64,000 nucleotides of DNA from Cryptomeria japonica (GCF_030272615.1 NC_081411.1:827318897-827382896), one strand, 5' to 3'. Shown: positions 36,628 through 51,000, counted from the stretch's first letter. Made by a program: numbers and translations. Notes: generated by a model not told the origin, from the sequence alone.

Positions 36628-37731
36628 TAATAATTGTTGAATGTTTTGGATTTCTATACACGAATTATGTTGCAGGCTCTTGTGCACCAAAGAGCGTTAG
36701 TTATTTCAAAATGGCACAGATTCCAAAGACTTCCAAACTCAATAGGATGTCTTAAGCTATCATCATTACCCACCAGTTTCAGCAACTTGAGAAATTTGCA
36801 GTTTCTAGATTTGAGCGGTTGCAGGAAATTGAAGATGCTACCAGTTTCTTTTAAGAAGTTGATGCTCCTGTAATATCTTAATTTATACTCCTGTAGTCAG
36901 CTCACACTTAGGCTGGAGGATTTCCAAAACATCACAAAACTGGAGTATATAAATCTCAGTTGGTGTGTGCGATTGAAAGAGTTGCCTTGTCACATCACAA
37001 ATTAGGCGTCCTTGAGAGAGCTCTATTTAAAAGAGGCAAAGAGGTTAAGAGAGCTACCAATTCACATCGGTCAATTAAGTAGGATACAAAAGCTGAGCAT
37101 AGGTAGTAACTTGCTGACAAGCTTGCCGACCTCTCTTGGAAATTTGTTGTCCTTAGACTTATCTTTCAATTGAATCTTGTTCCAGCCTGGAATCTTTGCC
37201 AAGCTTTTTGGGATCTTTCAATAAAATTTTGTCGCAGCTTTAAATCTTTACCGATCTCTCTTGGGATCTTTCAATAAAATTTTGTCGCAGCTTTAAATCT
37301 TTACCGATCTCTCTTGGAGGACGATTTGTCCTTCTTGATGAATCTTTCAATTAAATTTTGTCACAGCCTCAAAATCTTTACCGACCTCTCTCAGAGATTT
37401 GTCCTTCTTCACAACCTCAAATCTTTACCGATCTCTCTTGGAGATTTGTTCTTCTTGACGATTCTTTCAATAAACTTTTGTCACAACCTCAAATCTTTAG
37501 CGACCTCTCTTGGAGATTTATCCTCCGTGAATCTTTCAATAAAATTTTGTCACAACCTCAAATCTTTACCGACCTCTCTTGGAGATTTGTCCTCCTTGAC
37601 TAATTTTTCACTTTATAATTGTGGCAGCCTCATATCTTTGCCGACCCTTCTTGGAGAATTATCCTCCTTGACGAATATTTCAATTGATTCTTGTACCAAC
37701 CTAAAATTGGAAAGCTTGAGATTGGAGGTAC
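36628..37731 (+). pseudogene. LRR region of an NLR disease-resistance gene, degenerate
   Basis: Leucine-rich repeats of ~24 residues are readable in shifting frames: KLSSLPTSFSNLRNLQFLDLSGC, RLRELPIHIGQL, LLTSLPTSLGNLLSL, and a series of NLKSLPTSLGDLSSLTN-type repeats from 37330 to 37690. Indels, including an exact 53-bp tandem duplication at 37210-37315, break the frame several times. NB-ARC and N-terminal domains are absent: the sequence upstream is LINE. This is the tail of a different NLR from the one at 45025 (its repeats carry the SLPTSLGDLSSL consensus). It abuts the duplicated block starting at 37732. Confidence 0.75.
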
Positions 37732-40700
37732 ATCAAGTTGTTGTAGTCTCCAAGAGCACCTTGTGGCATGAGGTTAAGCATACACACTCAGTTTTGATAT
37801 TAAAATATTAAAATAAAAGAGGTAACAAAGTGATTTTTTTGGTATTTGAGATCACCTTTCAATGTGAGGATAGAGCATACAAGAAGAAGTCTATATGTGC
37901 AATTAAGACTATTCAAAATAATAATACCTTGGACAAATGAATTTACAACACAAAAATGATAGTAGTTTCATATGAAGGGACTAAATACTATTAGCTACAA
38001 AAACTAGAATTTTGGTTACAAATAGATAATTAGTCAAACATTTAAGCCTTGAGGAAATTATCAAAAATGTCCATTTTCTTTCTACTTATGAATCTTGATT
38101 GTAAAGGTGTTCGCGGTAGTACAAAGTCACTCCATGAGAGGTTGAGGCACTAAAGGAGATTAAAAGGCATTTAAGGATAAGTTGAGGCATTAAAAGAGAT
38201 GTGGAGGTTTTGTATGAGAAGCATAGGCATTAAAGGAGAATTAGAGGTACTACAAGACATGTAGAGGTGTTGAAGGATAAAGAGGGGCATTATAGGAGAG
38301 GTAGATAAGTTGTGAGAGAGAAAGAGCCATTGAAGAGTAAAAGGGATAGTTATGATAAGAAGGGGTTATTCAAGAAGTTGAGGTGACTAAGTAGTAGTGA
38401 TGTTGAAGGGTGGAAAAGAGAAAATTCAAGGGTTAGAGGTGGTGTTGGAGAAGCATAGGCAAATTAACAAAAGTGGGGACTCAAGAAGCAGTAAAGATAT
38501 TGAACTAAAACCTACAACTTGAAATCTCAAAACAATCCACAAAATGTATTAGATTTAAGATGTGGGCTACTAATGAACATTCCAAAATATACAAATGAAT
38601 TAACATGGAATAGAAATAATTTTTAAATGCAAAGAAACAAACATTATACTTTAACTCCTAAGTTCCTTAGACTAAGATTGAAGAGTTGAATAATCCAATA
38701 TTGACAAACCTCCTAAGAGATCCCATAGGACCTTTTGACGTGCTCTTGTTGTGAATTTCTCACTATTTATTTTAGTAACATGATTTTGCATTAAGGTTTG
38801 TTCATGCAAATGGCTTAGAGAGATTTGTATTTAGATAATAGACCAATATTTGATATTGAACAATGAGATCAATATAAAGGATGACTAAGAGGCTTGGATA
38901 AAATGAGATACCTCCAAGTGGCACCTTGTGATTGGTGCATTTAGAGAGAAGTATCAAGAAATTTTCAAGGGATGAAAATTAAAGTCCTAGAATGTGTGAG
39001 AAGGACCATAAGAAAGAGCATCATGAAATGTGAGTCCTCTCATACATGTGTGGTAAATTAGATGAGAAAAAAGGATCAATACATGTGTCATCTTGAAAAA
39101 TGTGAGAGATTGCATGGGGAACATGAATCATGAGATATTTCCTCTCATACACATGTGAGATGATATCGAGAAGATAGATTATGTTGTGTCCTCTCAAACA
39201 CATGTGAGATATAATGAAGAAGTTTGACAAGTGAGAGTTATTGCGCAAGCTGAATGGGTTTGAATCATAATTATTTAGATTAATTTTGTTTAGGAACATG
39301 TAAATGATTAATTAGATAACTAATTGGTTGTAATCAACTTTGAATAAGTTGGATGGGTTTGAATCATAATTATTTAGATTAATTTTGTTTAGGAATATGT
39401 AAATGATTAATTAGATAATTAATTGGTTGTAATCAGTTATTTAGATTGAGGTAGATAAGGGAGCAACTAAATAAATAGTTTATATTTATTCAATTCTCGA
39501 AGGATAGGAGAATGATAGCTTTATTTGAAAAATACTAGGATAGCGTAAAGTTTAGTCTGGTTAGGCGTGGATAATTTTAGAATTCCATACAATTCATGAA
39601 GGGCTAGTTCACCTTTGAGTCTTTGCAAACACAAAGTAATGGAAGGTGTAGATTGGGTTCTAAAGAGTTGATGTCTATATCATAAAAATGAGAAATGTGA
39701 AATGTATTAATAAAGACAACATCACAAAAAATTAAATTCATAATATTACGTAAAACAAACACTGTATGGTAATAAATGGTGGTGGTGGTGATGATGGTGG
39801 AAAAAATAGTCATCATATTAATTATACAACTTTAATTAAAAAAATTTAAATATAAGTAATTACAATTAAGTTATTAAATTAATTGTCAAAAGAATAAGAA
39901 AATATCATTTTAATTTCCAATATGATGTTTATGTGAGAGAAGTTCATAACAACCATTTCTAATGATTTTACATAGTTTAAATATCTAAAAAACACATATA
40001 TAAACAAAATATGCAAATTTGTGTTCCCTCTCCACACACATGTAGTGTCTGAATGCAATCATATACACAACCCCTCATTCTTTTATATTCAATTATTGAC
40101 ATCAAATTGTGTTCATAGAATTTGAGCTTTCAGTTTATCAAAAGTTAACAATATAAATGCTAGGTTTCTCAACATTTTTTTTGGTCCCTCTAGTGATCTC
40201 GTCATGACTATCCATTTTATGTGATCCACAATTTTGATGTATTTTAATGATGATGTGTCTTGACTTTAACTTTCACCAAACAACCATGACATAGAGCTCT
40301 TTTATATCATTAATGACCAATCTGGACCATTGATTTGTCAAATAAAATTGCTTCTCTATAGAAGACACCTTTACATAAATATCTCACCAATATATAATAC
40401 TAAATTTTTTTATTTTTTTTTATATTGAACAAAGAAAGATATGATTACAAGAAAAATAAATTACAGTCCAAAAATGTAAAAAATAATTGAAACGTTGGTG
40501 GAAAAGTTGGGAGGACGACTGCAAAACAAAAAGGTGGTAACATTAAAGACAAAAAAAAGCAAACCCTATTATCTCATTGATACGGAAATTTCAGTCAAAT
40601 GTCCTAAATAAAATAATAAACAAACAAGCATTCTTCTTCCGTGATCCTTCCTTACTTCACTTCATACATAGAATCCCTAAGTTGGGTGAAACCTAACATT

Positions 40701-40827
40701 CGCACAACCTTTTTTCAGTCATACCTACGCATTTTATGTAAAACCAGTGAATGAAAACACGTTACTAAAACTATCAAAATTTATTGTACCCAAAGAGATG
40801 TTGGGCTCGCTCATTGATGTGCTTTCA
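37732..40827 (+). repeat. Duplicated 3.1-kb non-coding block, copy 1
   Basis: Direct repeat of 41598-44859. Matching landmarks include the (T/C)CTCCAAGAG(C/A)ACCTTGTGGCATGAGG start, a 20-21-bp minisatellite (38140-38345), the CTATTTATTTTAGTAA(C/T)ATG segment, the AAGGTGTAGATTGGGTTC segment and the TATA region at the end. In copy 1 the TATA box reads TTTTATGTAAAACC (mutated) and the final 39-bp unit is duplicated. No ORF of interest. It lies between the LRR pseudogene and a spacer where a second NLR gene might once have been. Confidence 0.85.
38140..38345 (+). repeat. Degenerate 20-21-bp minisatellite
   Basis: About ten units of GAGGCATTAAAGGAGAA(T/G)TA type. The counterpart in copy 2 is at about 41998-42190. 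Confidence 0.65.
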
Positions 40828-40877
40828 CCCAAAGAGATGTTGGGATCCCTCATTAATGCACTTTCATCCAAAGAGAT
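40789..40877 (+). repeat. 39-bp tandem repeat (2.3 units) in copy 1
   Basis: CCCAAAGAGATGTTGGG units begin at 40789, 40828 and 40867 (partial). Copy 2 has one unit (44820-44859) in the 5' leader of the NLR gene. Confidence 0.85.
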
Positions 40878-41597
40878 ATATATATATGTGGGGGGAACTA
40901 TTCTTCTTAAGGGGCTTCTTCTTTTGGAGGGATCTTTTTTAATATTGATAACTATTCAGACTTCATTTATCAAGACCCATCTTTTTGCCCATCTAAGTTA
41001 TTCTTAACAATGAGTAAATGAAGATTTTTTATTTTATTTTATTTATATTTTCCCTACACATTATTAAGATTTATTATGTTAATTAGACTTAGTTTTTATA
41101 AAGACACGTGACCTAATCCATTAGTTACATTTGTCACTCTCATCCACCTTTTGGTTACCTAGTCTCACACTCTATTTTTGAATTTATATGGAACCTCTCA
41201 ACTCTTTTTTTATCTTTATTTGAGTAGGTGTAACCATGTAATTTGACATCTAAAAAGTAGGTAAAACTCCTACCCTTTTTGGGTAGATGAAGTTATTAAA
41301 CCCCTTGTATATACCCTCCTTTTTGTGTGATATATAAAACACTAATATCTCTTCTTTGTCGATTAAAATGAGTAACTTGAGCATTGCCTATAATCTCTTT
41401 CAAAATTTATTTCTTTGTTTCTCTTAGTTTGGGTTTCTTTCCCCATTCTATTATTTTGATCTTTGATCATGCCTTAGATCTTATTTTAGATACTTCTTTC
41501 TCATAGAATCTAACACACCCCACAAAAATATGTGGTTTGATTCATCCTATAATATGGTGATGAAATCCATTGAAAAAAAACCCTAAAGAAAAATATA
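40878..41597. other. Spacer between the duplicated blocks
   Basis: 720 bp without a recognisable gene. It replaces the coding region expected downstream of a promoter copy, so a gene was lost here or never included in the duplication. Confidence 0.5.
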
Positions 41598-44500
41598 ATC
41601 AAGCGGTTGTCGTCTCCAAGAGAACCTTGTGGCATGAGGATAAGCATACACACTCAATTTTGACGTTAAAATAATATGATGAGAGAGGTAGCAAAGTGAT
41701 GTTTTTGGTCTTTGAGATCACCTTTCAATGTGAGAATAGAGCATACATGAATAAGTCTATATGTGCAACTAATATTATTCAAAATAATAATACCTTCGAC
41801 AAATGAACTTACTATACAAAAATGATAATAGTTTCATATGAAGGGACTAAATACTATTAGTTGCAAAAACTAGAATTTAGGTTACAAACAAATGATTATT
41901 CCAACATTTAAGCCCTAATTAAATTATCCAAAATGTCATTTATTTCTACTTATGAAGCTTAATTGTAAAAGTGTTCAAGGTAGTATAAAGGAACTCCATG
42001 AGGTCAAGGCACCAAAGGTGATTAAAAGACATTTAAGGATAAGTAGAGGCATTACAAGATATGTAGAGTTTTTCTAGGAGGAGCATAGGCATTGAAAGAG
42101 AATTAGAGGTACTACAAGACATGTAGAGTTGTTGAAGAATAAAGAGGAGCATTGTAGGAGTGGTAGAGGTGTTGTAAGAGAGAAAGATGAAATGAAGAGT
42201 AAAAGAGATAGTTATGATAAGCAAGGGTTATTCAAGAAGTGGATGTGACTAAGGAAGTAGTAGTGATATTGAATAGTGGAAAAAAGAAGCTTCAAGGGTT
42301 AGAGGCGGTTTAGGAGAAACATAGGAAAATCAACAAAAGTGGGGACTTGAGAAGTAGTAATGATATTGAACTAAAACCTACAACTTAAAATCTCAAAAAA
42401 ATCCACAAAATGGATTAGATTTGAGATGTGGCCCATCCTATTGAACATTCAAAAATATACAAATGAAGTAACATGGAAAGAAAATAATTTTCAAATGCAA
42501 AGAAACAAACATTATGCATTGACTCCTAAGTTTCTTAGAATAAGATTAGAGAGAAGAATCATCCAATATTGAGAAACCTCTTAGGAGATCACATAAGACC
42601 TTTTGATGTGCTCTTGTTGTGAATTTCTCACTATTTATTTTAGTAATATGATTTTGCATTAAGTTTTGTTCATGCAAATGGCTTGGGAGAGTTGTATTTA
42701 GATAATAGACCAATATTTTCAAGAGATTGATATCAAGGATGACTAAGAGGCTTCGATAAAATGAGATACCTCCAAGTGACACCTTGTGATTAGTGTATTT
42801 AGAGAGGAGGATCGGGAAAATTTTAAGGGATAAATTAAAGTCCTCAAACATGTGGGAAGGGTCGTAGGAAAGAGCATCATGAAATGTAATTCATCTCATA
42901 AATGTGTGGTAAATTACATGAGAAAAAGGGATCAATGCATGTATCCTCTTAGAAAAATGTGAGAGATTGCATGGGGAACATGAACTAAGAGATATGTCCT
43001 CTCATACACGTGAGATCATATCAACAAGATGAATTATGTTGTGTCCTCTCACACACATGTGATGCGTAATGAAGAAGTTTGACAAGTGAGAGTTATCACA
43101 CATGCATGAGAATCACATACCTAAAAATATATGGTGGGGATTCTATAGAATAATGGATGGTTAAAATTTATCATAAGATTCTACAAATAAGTTTGATGGG
43201 TTTGACTTATAATTAATTCTATTAATTTTTTTTAGGAGTATGTAAATGATTTATTAGTTAATTAACTGGTTGTAATCAACTATTTAGATTGAGGTGGATA
43301 AGGAAGGAATTAAATAAATAGTTCATATTTAGAGAATGGATGTTGGATTTAATTAAATAAATATTAAATTTATTAATTAGAGACAATAAATGAGATAAGA
43401 TTAAGTAATCTAAAAATTAAATAAATGGCGAAATTTATTTAATTAATTATTGAGGGATGAGTGTGAAGGTTTATTAAATATTTGGTTTTATCTAAATAAT
43501 GCTAGGATAGAGTAAAGTTTAGTTTGGTTAGGTGTGGATGGTTTTAGATGTCCATACAATTCATGAGGGACTAAGACCCTTGAATCCTTGTACTATGCAA
43601 AGTAATGGAAGGTGTAGATTGGGTTCCAAACAGTTGATGTGTATATCATAAAAAAATGAGAAATGTGAAATGTATCAATAAAGACATCGCACAAAATAAA
43701 ATTTATAATATTACGCAAAACAAACACTGTGGCAATAAATGATGATGATAATGATAATAATAAAAAATTGGCATCATATTAATTTTACAAAATTAATTAA
43801 ATATATTTAAATATAAGTAATTACAATTAAGTTATTAAATTAATTGTCAAAAGATTAAGAAAATATTATTTTAGTTTCCAATATGATTTTTATGTGAGAG
43901 AAGTTCATAACACCCATTTCTTATAATTTTAAATATGTAAAAAATACATATATTAAGATAATATGCAAATTTGTGTTCCCTTTCCACACACATGTAGTGT
44001 TTGAATGCAATCATATACACAACCCCTCGTGTTTATTTTATATTTGATTATTGACATCTAATTGTATTCATAGATTTGAGCTTTCACTTTATCAAAAGTT
44101 AACAATATAAAGATTGATTTTCTCAACAAACTTTCTGGTTACTCTAACGATCTTGTCATGACTATCCGTTTTATGTGATCCACAATTTCAATGTCTTTTG
44201 ATGATGACGTGTCTTGACTTGAACTTCCACAAAACAACCACGACATAGAGTTCTTTCATTTACCATTGATTGTCAAATAAGATTGCTTCTCCATAGAGAA
44301 AACATGTGTACTAACTTTGATTGTTTTTTATATTGAACAAAGAAAGATGTAATTACAAGAAAAATAAATAATAGTCCAAAAAATAAGATTAAACAGAACC
44401 ATACAAAAGCAGTTACAAAAATCAAATACTTTTAAATAAAATGAATGGATAATATGGTGGCAGGCTATCAAACATCAAGGACTTTATAACACTCGAAAAA

Positions 44501-44859
44501 GTTGTGGCTAGAAAAAAAAAAAATTGGAACGTCGGTGGAAAAGTTGGGAGGACGGCTGCAAAACAAAAAGGTGGTAACATTAAAGAAAAAGAAAAAAAAA
44601 GCAAACCCTATCATCTCATTGATACGGCAATTTCAGTCAAACGTCCTTTAATAAAATAATAAACAAAGCATATCCAAAACCTATAAAGAATAGAAAAATT
44701 CTTCTTCCACGATCCTTCATACGTATTTTATATAAAACCAGTGAATGGAAACTCTCTACCTACAAAGTTTTGAAACTTCCAGGAAGTTTACCTGTCAAAT
44801 CGACTGAAAATTTATTAGACCCAAAAAGATGCTGGGCTTGCTCATCAACGCGCTTTCAC
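41598..44859 (+). repeat. Duplicated 3.3-kb non-coding block, copy 2 (NLR promoter region)
   Basis: Direct repeat of 37732-40827. It runs into the TATA box and leader of the gene at 45025, so it is the upstream regulatory region of that gene. It carries its own minisatellite (41998-42190). Small indels and an extra AATTAAATAAATA-rich insertion near 43340-43440 distinguish it from copy 1. Confidence 0.85.
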
Positions 44860-44868
44860 TCAGTCAAC
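44635..44868 (+). promoter_or_regulatory. Core promoter of the NLR-SEO gene
   Basis: TATATAAAA at 44729-44737 lies ~290 bp before the ATG. AGTCAA, the reverse of the W-box TTGACT bound by WRKY factors, occurs at 44635 and 44863. The same TATA in copy 1 is mutated to TATGTAAAA. Transcription start is predicted near 44760; the 5' leader is then ~265 nt. Confidence 0.55.
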
Positions 44869-45024
44869 TGAACGCGGACGAAAACGCGGATATCCCACTA
44901 TTTCTGGTGGGAAAAAGTGTCTCAGCGATTCTCAGGCAGCCATTCGATCTCTGAATCTTGCATTAGCGATCTATTAACCTGCGAATCACTTTTATCTTTG
45001 CCTTTGATTCTGTAAGCGTTTAGT

Positions 45025-48000
45025 ATGACTTCCACACAGTCATCTGCTCAGTCCTCTCCAAATGTTTCTGAGCTCATCGACAAGATTATAAATAGTAAAC
45101 AGGGAGTGCTAGACGTGGATCTTGATGAATTAATCGCCAACATCGACAGGTTTTTGGCCCTTTGTAAAGCTAATCAGGTCTAAATCCAATTCATTTTCCA
45201 TTTTTATTAAATACTTCTTGCTATTTCGTTATTGTTAAACATAGCAAACGCCAATTATTGACAATCCCCCTTTGTTTACAGGGTTCAAGCTCGAAAAATG
45301 AGAAGTCGTCCTCTGCATCGGACGCCGCTAAAATCTCAGAAGGCGTCTCAGAAACCGTCAACATACTTGCCAAAGAGGTGATTATTTTCAATAACCACAT
45401 TTTGTATATGTACATAATTATTGTTGGAAATTAAATTTTTCGGAGCCTTCACCTCCCTGTACACACCTACCCTGCACCTATCCTGTGAGGAGTAGTCAAG
45501 AGTCAAGATTTAATGCAATCTGGAGTTTGCAGTAGTTCATTGGGATTTTTGAAAAAAAAACCACTTGTTTCTGATGGATGCGTCTATTCTGCCTTCAAAA
45601 CTTTCAATTTGTACAATGTTTTATTGTTGACAACATAAAAAATTGTGGCCGTTCCTTTCAAAGCCTGTTATTAACTCCGTACTTCTGACATTGTAGCAGC
45701 AACATTTAATAGCATTATAGAATTTAATGCGATTAGATAATTTTAAATTTGAATTTTGAGACAAAAGGAAAGAATGTTTCCCAATATCAATTTAGTGTAG
45801 AAGTTGGAGTGAGTATGTTCTGCAAATCTGTGTGTTTGTTTGTGTCGAAAGTAGTGATTGCTCCGCGCACTTGTGGCTCCTCGTAAGCAATAATTGTTCC
45901 AGGTATTTTTAGCTCTGAGAAGCTCTATAGTTAATAAGAGATCTCTGAGAAGTTTTAGATTGTTCAGTGTTTGGGAGCAGCTCCAGAATGGTGCTGCAAA
46001 TCTAATTTCTAGTCAGTAATCAGTCATAGTTTTCAGCCAATAGTTTATTTCTAAGTTTGTGTTTTGTTTTGTAGTTTCTTTTACAGTTTTTTAATGAGTT
46101 TGTTTTAAAATTTTATTCCGCATTTGTATTCCCAGTCGATTGGTAAATCAGAGCTGCAGTCTCTCTGTGTTTGCCCATTTGGGACATTTTATTGTTCTGA
46201 GTATTATTTTGCCAAAATCTTTTGGGAACACTAGATTAAATGATTTGTTCCCTAACATGCTTAGTTCAGGACATCACTTAGATATTGTATTGAGATGTCC
46301 ATTTTTTGAATGCTGTATGGCATGGGTTAAACAGATATCAGAATGCTCTGGGAAAGAACACTCCACAACTATATCAGTGTTAAGGGCAGCTGGAAATGTT
46401 CACTGGGCTGGCCTCTGTCTGTTGCTGGTTGCTGCGGTTCTGAACAGGCTGGACACTATTAAGAAAAACAAGATGGAGTGTTTAGACCCGCTTTACCCTA
46501 TGAATGAATTGGCAAAAGTAGTCCGGAAACTCAGACAAATTCCTCGCGCAAAAGATGAGATGCTCACCCAAATAAACGACTCTATCGCTTTGATAGTGCA
46601 GGGAGCCATCCTTTGTTGTTCGCAGAAGAAAACTAAAGGGGTTAAAAGGTAGGAAATGCAAATTTAAACGTCTTTTATTCATTAGGATTCATTTCATATC
46701 AGTTTTTGTTAGAAATATTTTTTTATTTCAACTGTTACAAATTTTATTCCCATATAGCTTCATTTTACTGAAAGCCTACAGGTAAAACTGTCCGTCATGC
46801 ATTTACAAATTTAACTATTTCATCAATTTATCTCTAACTGTTAATCTCTCTAGAGTGTTTAGTAGCGAATAGAACTGTGTCTGTGAAGATTAAACTATCA
46901 CTGTGAAGGATTAGAACTATTAAAGAACTGCCACTGTGAAGAATTATCCATGTTATCGTTATATTTTATTTAGTAAGCCCTTTCTTGAATAACTTCTCTA
47001 TGGCAGCTGGGAGGCTGTCGAAAACGACACTCCTGGGTTTTGACCCCACAATCTGCAAGTGCTCTATCTTAATTGCCAAAAAATCACAGTTTAACCTAGT
47101 GCGGTATTATTTCATTAGTCGTATATGCCAAATTTGTCAGGCATTGCTAGTTAGCACACCTAGCTGAAAAGCACCGAGGGCCTTTTATATCATTGTAGTT
47201 AGTCATTTATTGATGTGCATGATAATTTTCATTGTTGTGTATGGTAATGATTTGAATTGGAATCTCCATATAATTCTTCTTTACTAAAGCTTCAATATCT
47301 ATATTTCAAACCATCTTCACAAATGATCAATAACCTTCTGAATTGTCTCATTTTACACAACGTTTGCCAAATCTTCCCTTCTACTATATGCATGTCCCCT
47401 TGTTTGTGATCGATTGATAATTCTTATGGAAACTTTTATTTTTTCCCTTGGCATACTTTATAAATTCTTACCATCTTTTCTCTTTGGCTCATTAAGATGG
47501 ATATATTAGGGAGTTTGTCAAAAATGATTTGGCTAAAGGTGAAGAATTGTGTTTAAAAATAGTAGTTAAATTATGAATGGATATTTTTGGGTTTAGATAT
47601 TGCTTCTATCATGGTGATCTAGTAGAGATTCGTTTGAGAAAAGGAACGAATAGTTTGAAATAAATTTATTAGTTTGTATGTGCTCATGCTCAACATTCAC
47701 AATTTTTGGTTAATTTTTTTCTTCCTTTTTCACCCCATTGTGTTCTACCTTCAATGTCTCATATATCAATGAAAAATACCCTTGAGTATTTTTGGTAATT
47801 CTTATATGGGAGCTTGAGCTAGATAGGCTACTTCTTTGGCACCTTCTGCACTTTTGTCTTGGGAAGGCTGCTTATTCACTATGATTGTGCCTTAACTCCT
47901 CCATCTTCTAGATCCATTAGATATTGTATTAATCTTGGTTCTCTCATTGTTTCTCACTTTCTTCTTCATCAATTCTTATCCATTCAAATGCCCAAGTTCT

Positions 48001-51000
48001 TTAATAATATATATCTATCTTTGTGTTATAGTTATTGAGGTTTTTGATGGATCGATTATAGCCTTATATAAGAAATTATCTTTAAGGAAGAAATATCTCA
48101 ATCAAATGTTTTTTATGTTTTATGAGAATTGGGTGGCATCAAGTTTTAGACCATAGCACATGTTATTTATTATGGCTTATCCAGGTTATTCTCGGTTCTT
48201 GTATGCATAGGTATATTGTTATATCCCATTTAATTTTTTTACTATTCCTAGTGAGATGGGTATTTTCTTGGCCCCTTTGGATTGTTGGTTTATAACCCCA
48301 TGGAATTATTCTAGAACATGATTATAATTTCCATTCATGTTTTATTGTTGCAGAGCTCATGAGTTACAAGGTCCAATAATATGCTCATTTAATATAGTAA
48401 ATTATATGATATTAAATAATTTGATACAATATAGAAATTCTACTAAGGGATTCAAAAGAGGCAAAGAATTTTTTTGAAATAATTCCTTCCTTCAAATTCA
48501 AAAGTTGTTGAATTGAATAATCAACCATACTATTTGCCTAAAATTCTAATAAGTCTAGGGTTGAAAGAGTCATTATCTAACCTCCCCTAGTCAATAGTGT
48601 TGAGAAATATTTTCAGTAGATAATTTAGTGGGGTTATTGAAGCAATATAAGGATGATGCTCTTGACAGAAATTCAAAATTGTGGATGATAGTTTAAAAAA
48701 CAAGAAATGATATTGATCTAAAAGAAGAAGGATCAATATAAGATGATGACCCATTCCCAAGTGAGGAAAATCTCGTTTAGTCATTGTGATGATTTAGATT
48801 TTGAAGTGTAAAATAGGTTTTACTTGATTAAAATTTTTATTACACAATCTATTGTTTTCTATATATATTAATAAATAAAACCTAGAGGACAATTATATGT
48901 TATATTAAAAACTAAAAATTACCCAATCTATTATTCATCATATTTACAATAGAAATATTTCCTAGATGTAACTTTATATGTATTCTATCAAATCTAGCTT
49001 TCTATGTTTTTTTGCCACTAGATATTATCTCTTCTTGCGGATATGAAAATTAAAAAAGGGGCCTAAACTAGATATATCCTTGGACATGTAATAGAAATAG
49101 AGATAATTGGACCCAAATAAAATCTCTAGTAGCAAAACCAAACCCATCAACAAAATTTATCTAAAGTAAATTCATTATCCTCTACCATAAAGCCCTAATC
49201 TATCTCCCTTAGATGATTGATTTCAATGGCTTGTCTTATAAGGCTCTAGCCTTCATAGCTCTCTCATATTTCTTTTAATATATTTTTGATCTTTAACAAT
49301 AATAAAAAATATTTCCTTGAGCCTATGATCTAAACAATCTACGCCATTAAAATTCTACTTAGAGGGAGGAGTCCTTCTCTATTGAAAACCTCCAAAATCA
49401 CAACATCAACTACTCCATCGAAATTCTACTTGGAGGGGGGAATCCTTCGCAATTAACAACATCAAAAAGAACAACATTGAGAGCATCAATTTTAATGAGT
49501 TGTCTTAGAAAATGTGTAGCCTTCGTAGCTCTCATATTTCTTTTAAAATATTTTTGGTCATTAACAATAACAAAAAAAAAATTCCTTGACCCCATGATCT
49601 ATGCATTTTATGCCGTCAAAATTCTACTTACAGGGGGATATCCTTCACTATTGACAACCTCCAAACACACCACATCAAGAGCATCTAAAAATTCCCACTT
49701 AATTAATATTTTTTCCATTTACATATAAATTCAATTGGACCTTCACAATGTCCCAAAACAATCCATGAATAATGATGAATTATTATTACTAACTTTGTAT
49801 CTATGATTCATTCTAATGAATTTATCTCCCAATAACCAGTGGAATGGAAAGATGTTCACTTGAAGATGCATAGGACAGATAAAAAATTGATTTTTTTTAT
49901 TGAATTAGAGTGTGGGATTTAAATACAAATCAAAATTGGGTTTACCATTGAGAAATAGTAAGGAAGGGTTAGACACACCGAACCAAAAAATATGTATTAT
50001 GCTCACATTTCCCCCCTTAATACATTGCTCCTACAAATGTACCCCCAAAACAACTCAAATTTCACCTTGCCAAGAGGCTTGGTGAGTATATTTGCAATCT
50101 AAGAATTAGCTGGGCAATACTAGAGTTGAATGTGGTGGTGCATCACCTTCTCTTGGATGCATTGACATTCAACCTCAATGTGCTTTGTTCTCTCATGGAA
50201 AACTAGATTTTTGACAAGCTTCAACAACCTATGATTGTCGCAATAGAGGACTGGTGGTTTTACGTTAGAAATGTTTGTATCAACTAGAATGAAACATAAT
50301 CAAATTGCCTCGTACACAAATCCTCATGCAATATGATAGAGAGAAACAATAGTTTACTTCTTACTTATCAATAAAATAGGACCAAATCCAAGAGGATAAA
50401 TATAGCCTAGAGTTGATTTCCTATCATCAAGGGATCTAGCATAGTCTAAGTCAGCATATCCCTGCAAGAATAACCGATTGTTCTTCTTCTAATATAGGTC
50501 ATAATCAAGTGTACCTCAGGCATAGTGCAAAAAATGCTTAGCTGCAATCTAATGACATGTCTTTGGCTCCTACATAAACTTGGATAGATAGTTGATAACA
50601 AAGCATAAATCTAATCTAGTGTAATTCAAGTATATAAGACTCCCAACAAGCCACCTATAGATAGTCACATCAACTTGAGGTGGATCCTAGAAAAAAAATT
50701 GTTGCAAAACTTCCTCCATTGGTGTGGGCACGGGTTTATTATATATTTTGTTGCTTCGATGTAAGGCAGTTTTCTCTAATGCTTTTTTGCCTACAAAAGT
50801 TATTATGCATGGTTTACTCTCTATAATCATTTTGCAACAGTCTTGTTTTGCGAAAGCTTTGAAAGAGAAATTCGGCTTCAATATTGAGGTCAAGAACCAA
50901 TTAACTCAAAATCAGTCTCAACTAGTAGCTATTGTCAAAGACTACAATGGGTTTCCTATCTCATTTATGAACATTACCATGGAGGAGCTTGTTCTTGATA

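Noticed and set aside
40747-41007. 86-codon frame with repeated KEMLGSLI
   Set aside because: Produced by the 39-bp tandem repeat in a non-coding promoter copy.
46140-46334. Start of exon 3 at the upstream Met (46140)
   Set aside because: Exons 1 and 2 splice in phase and supply an upstream ATG; the residues before 46335 do not look conserved, though an acceptor at 46152 cannot be excluded.
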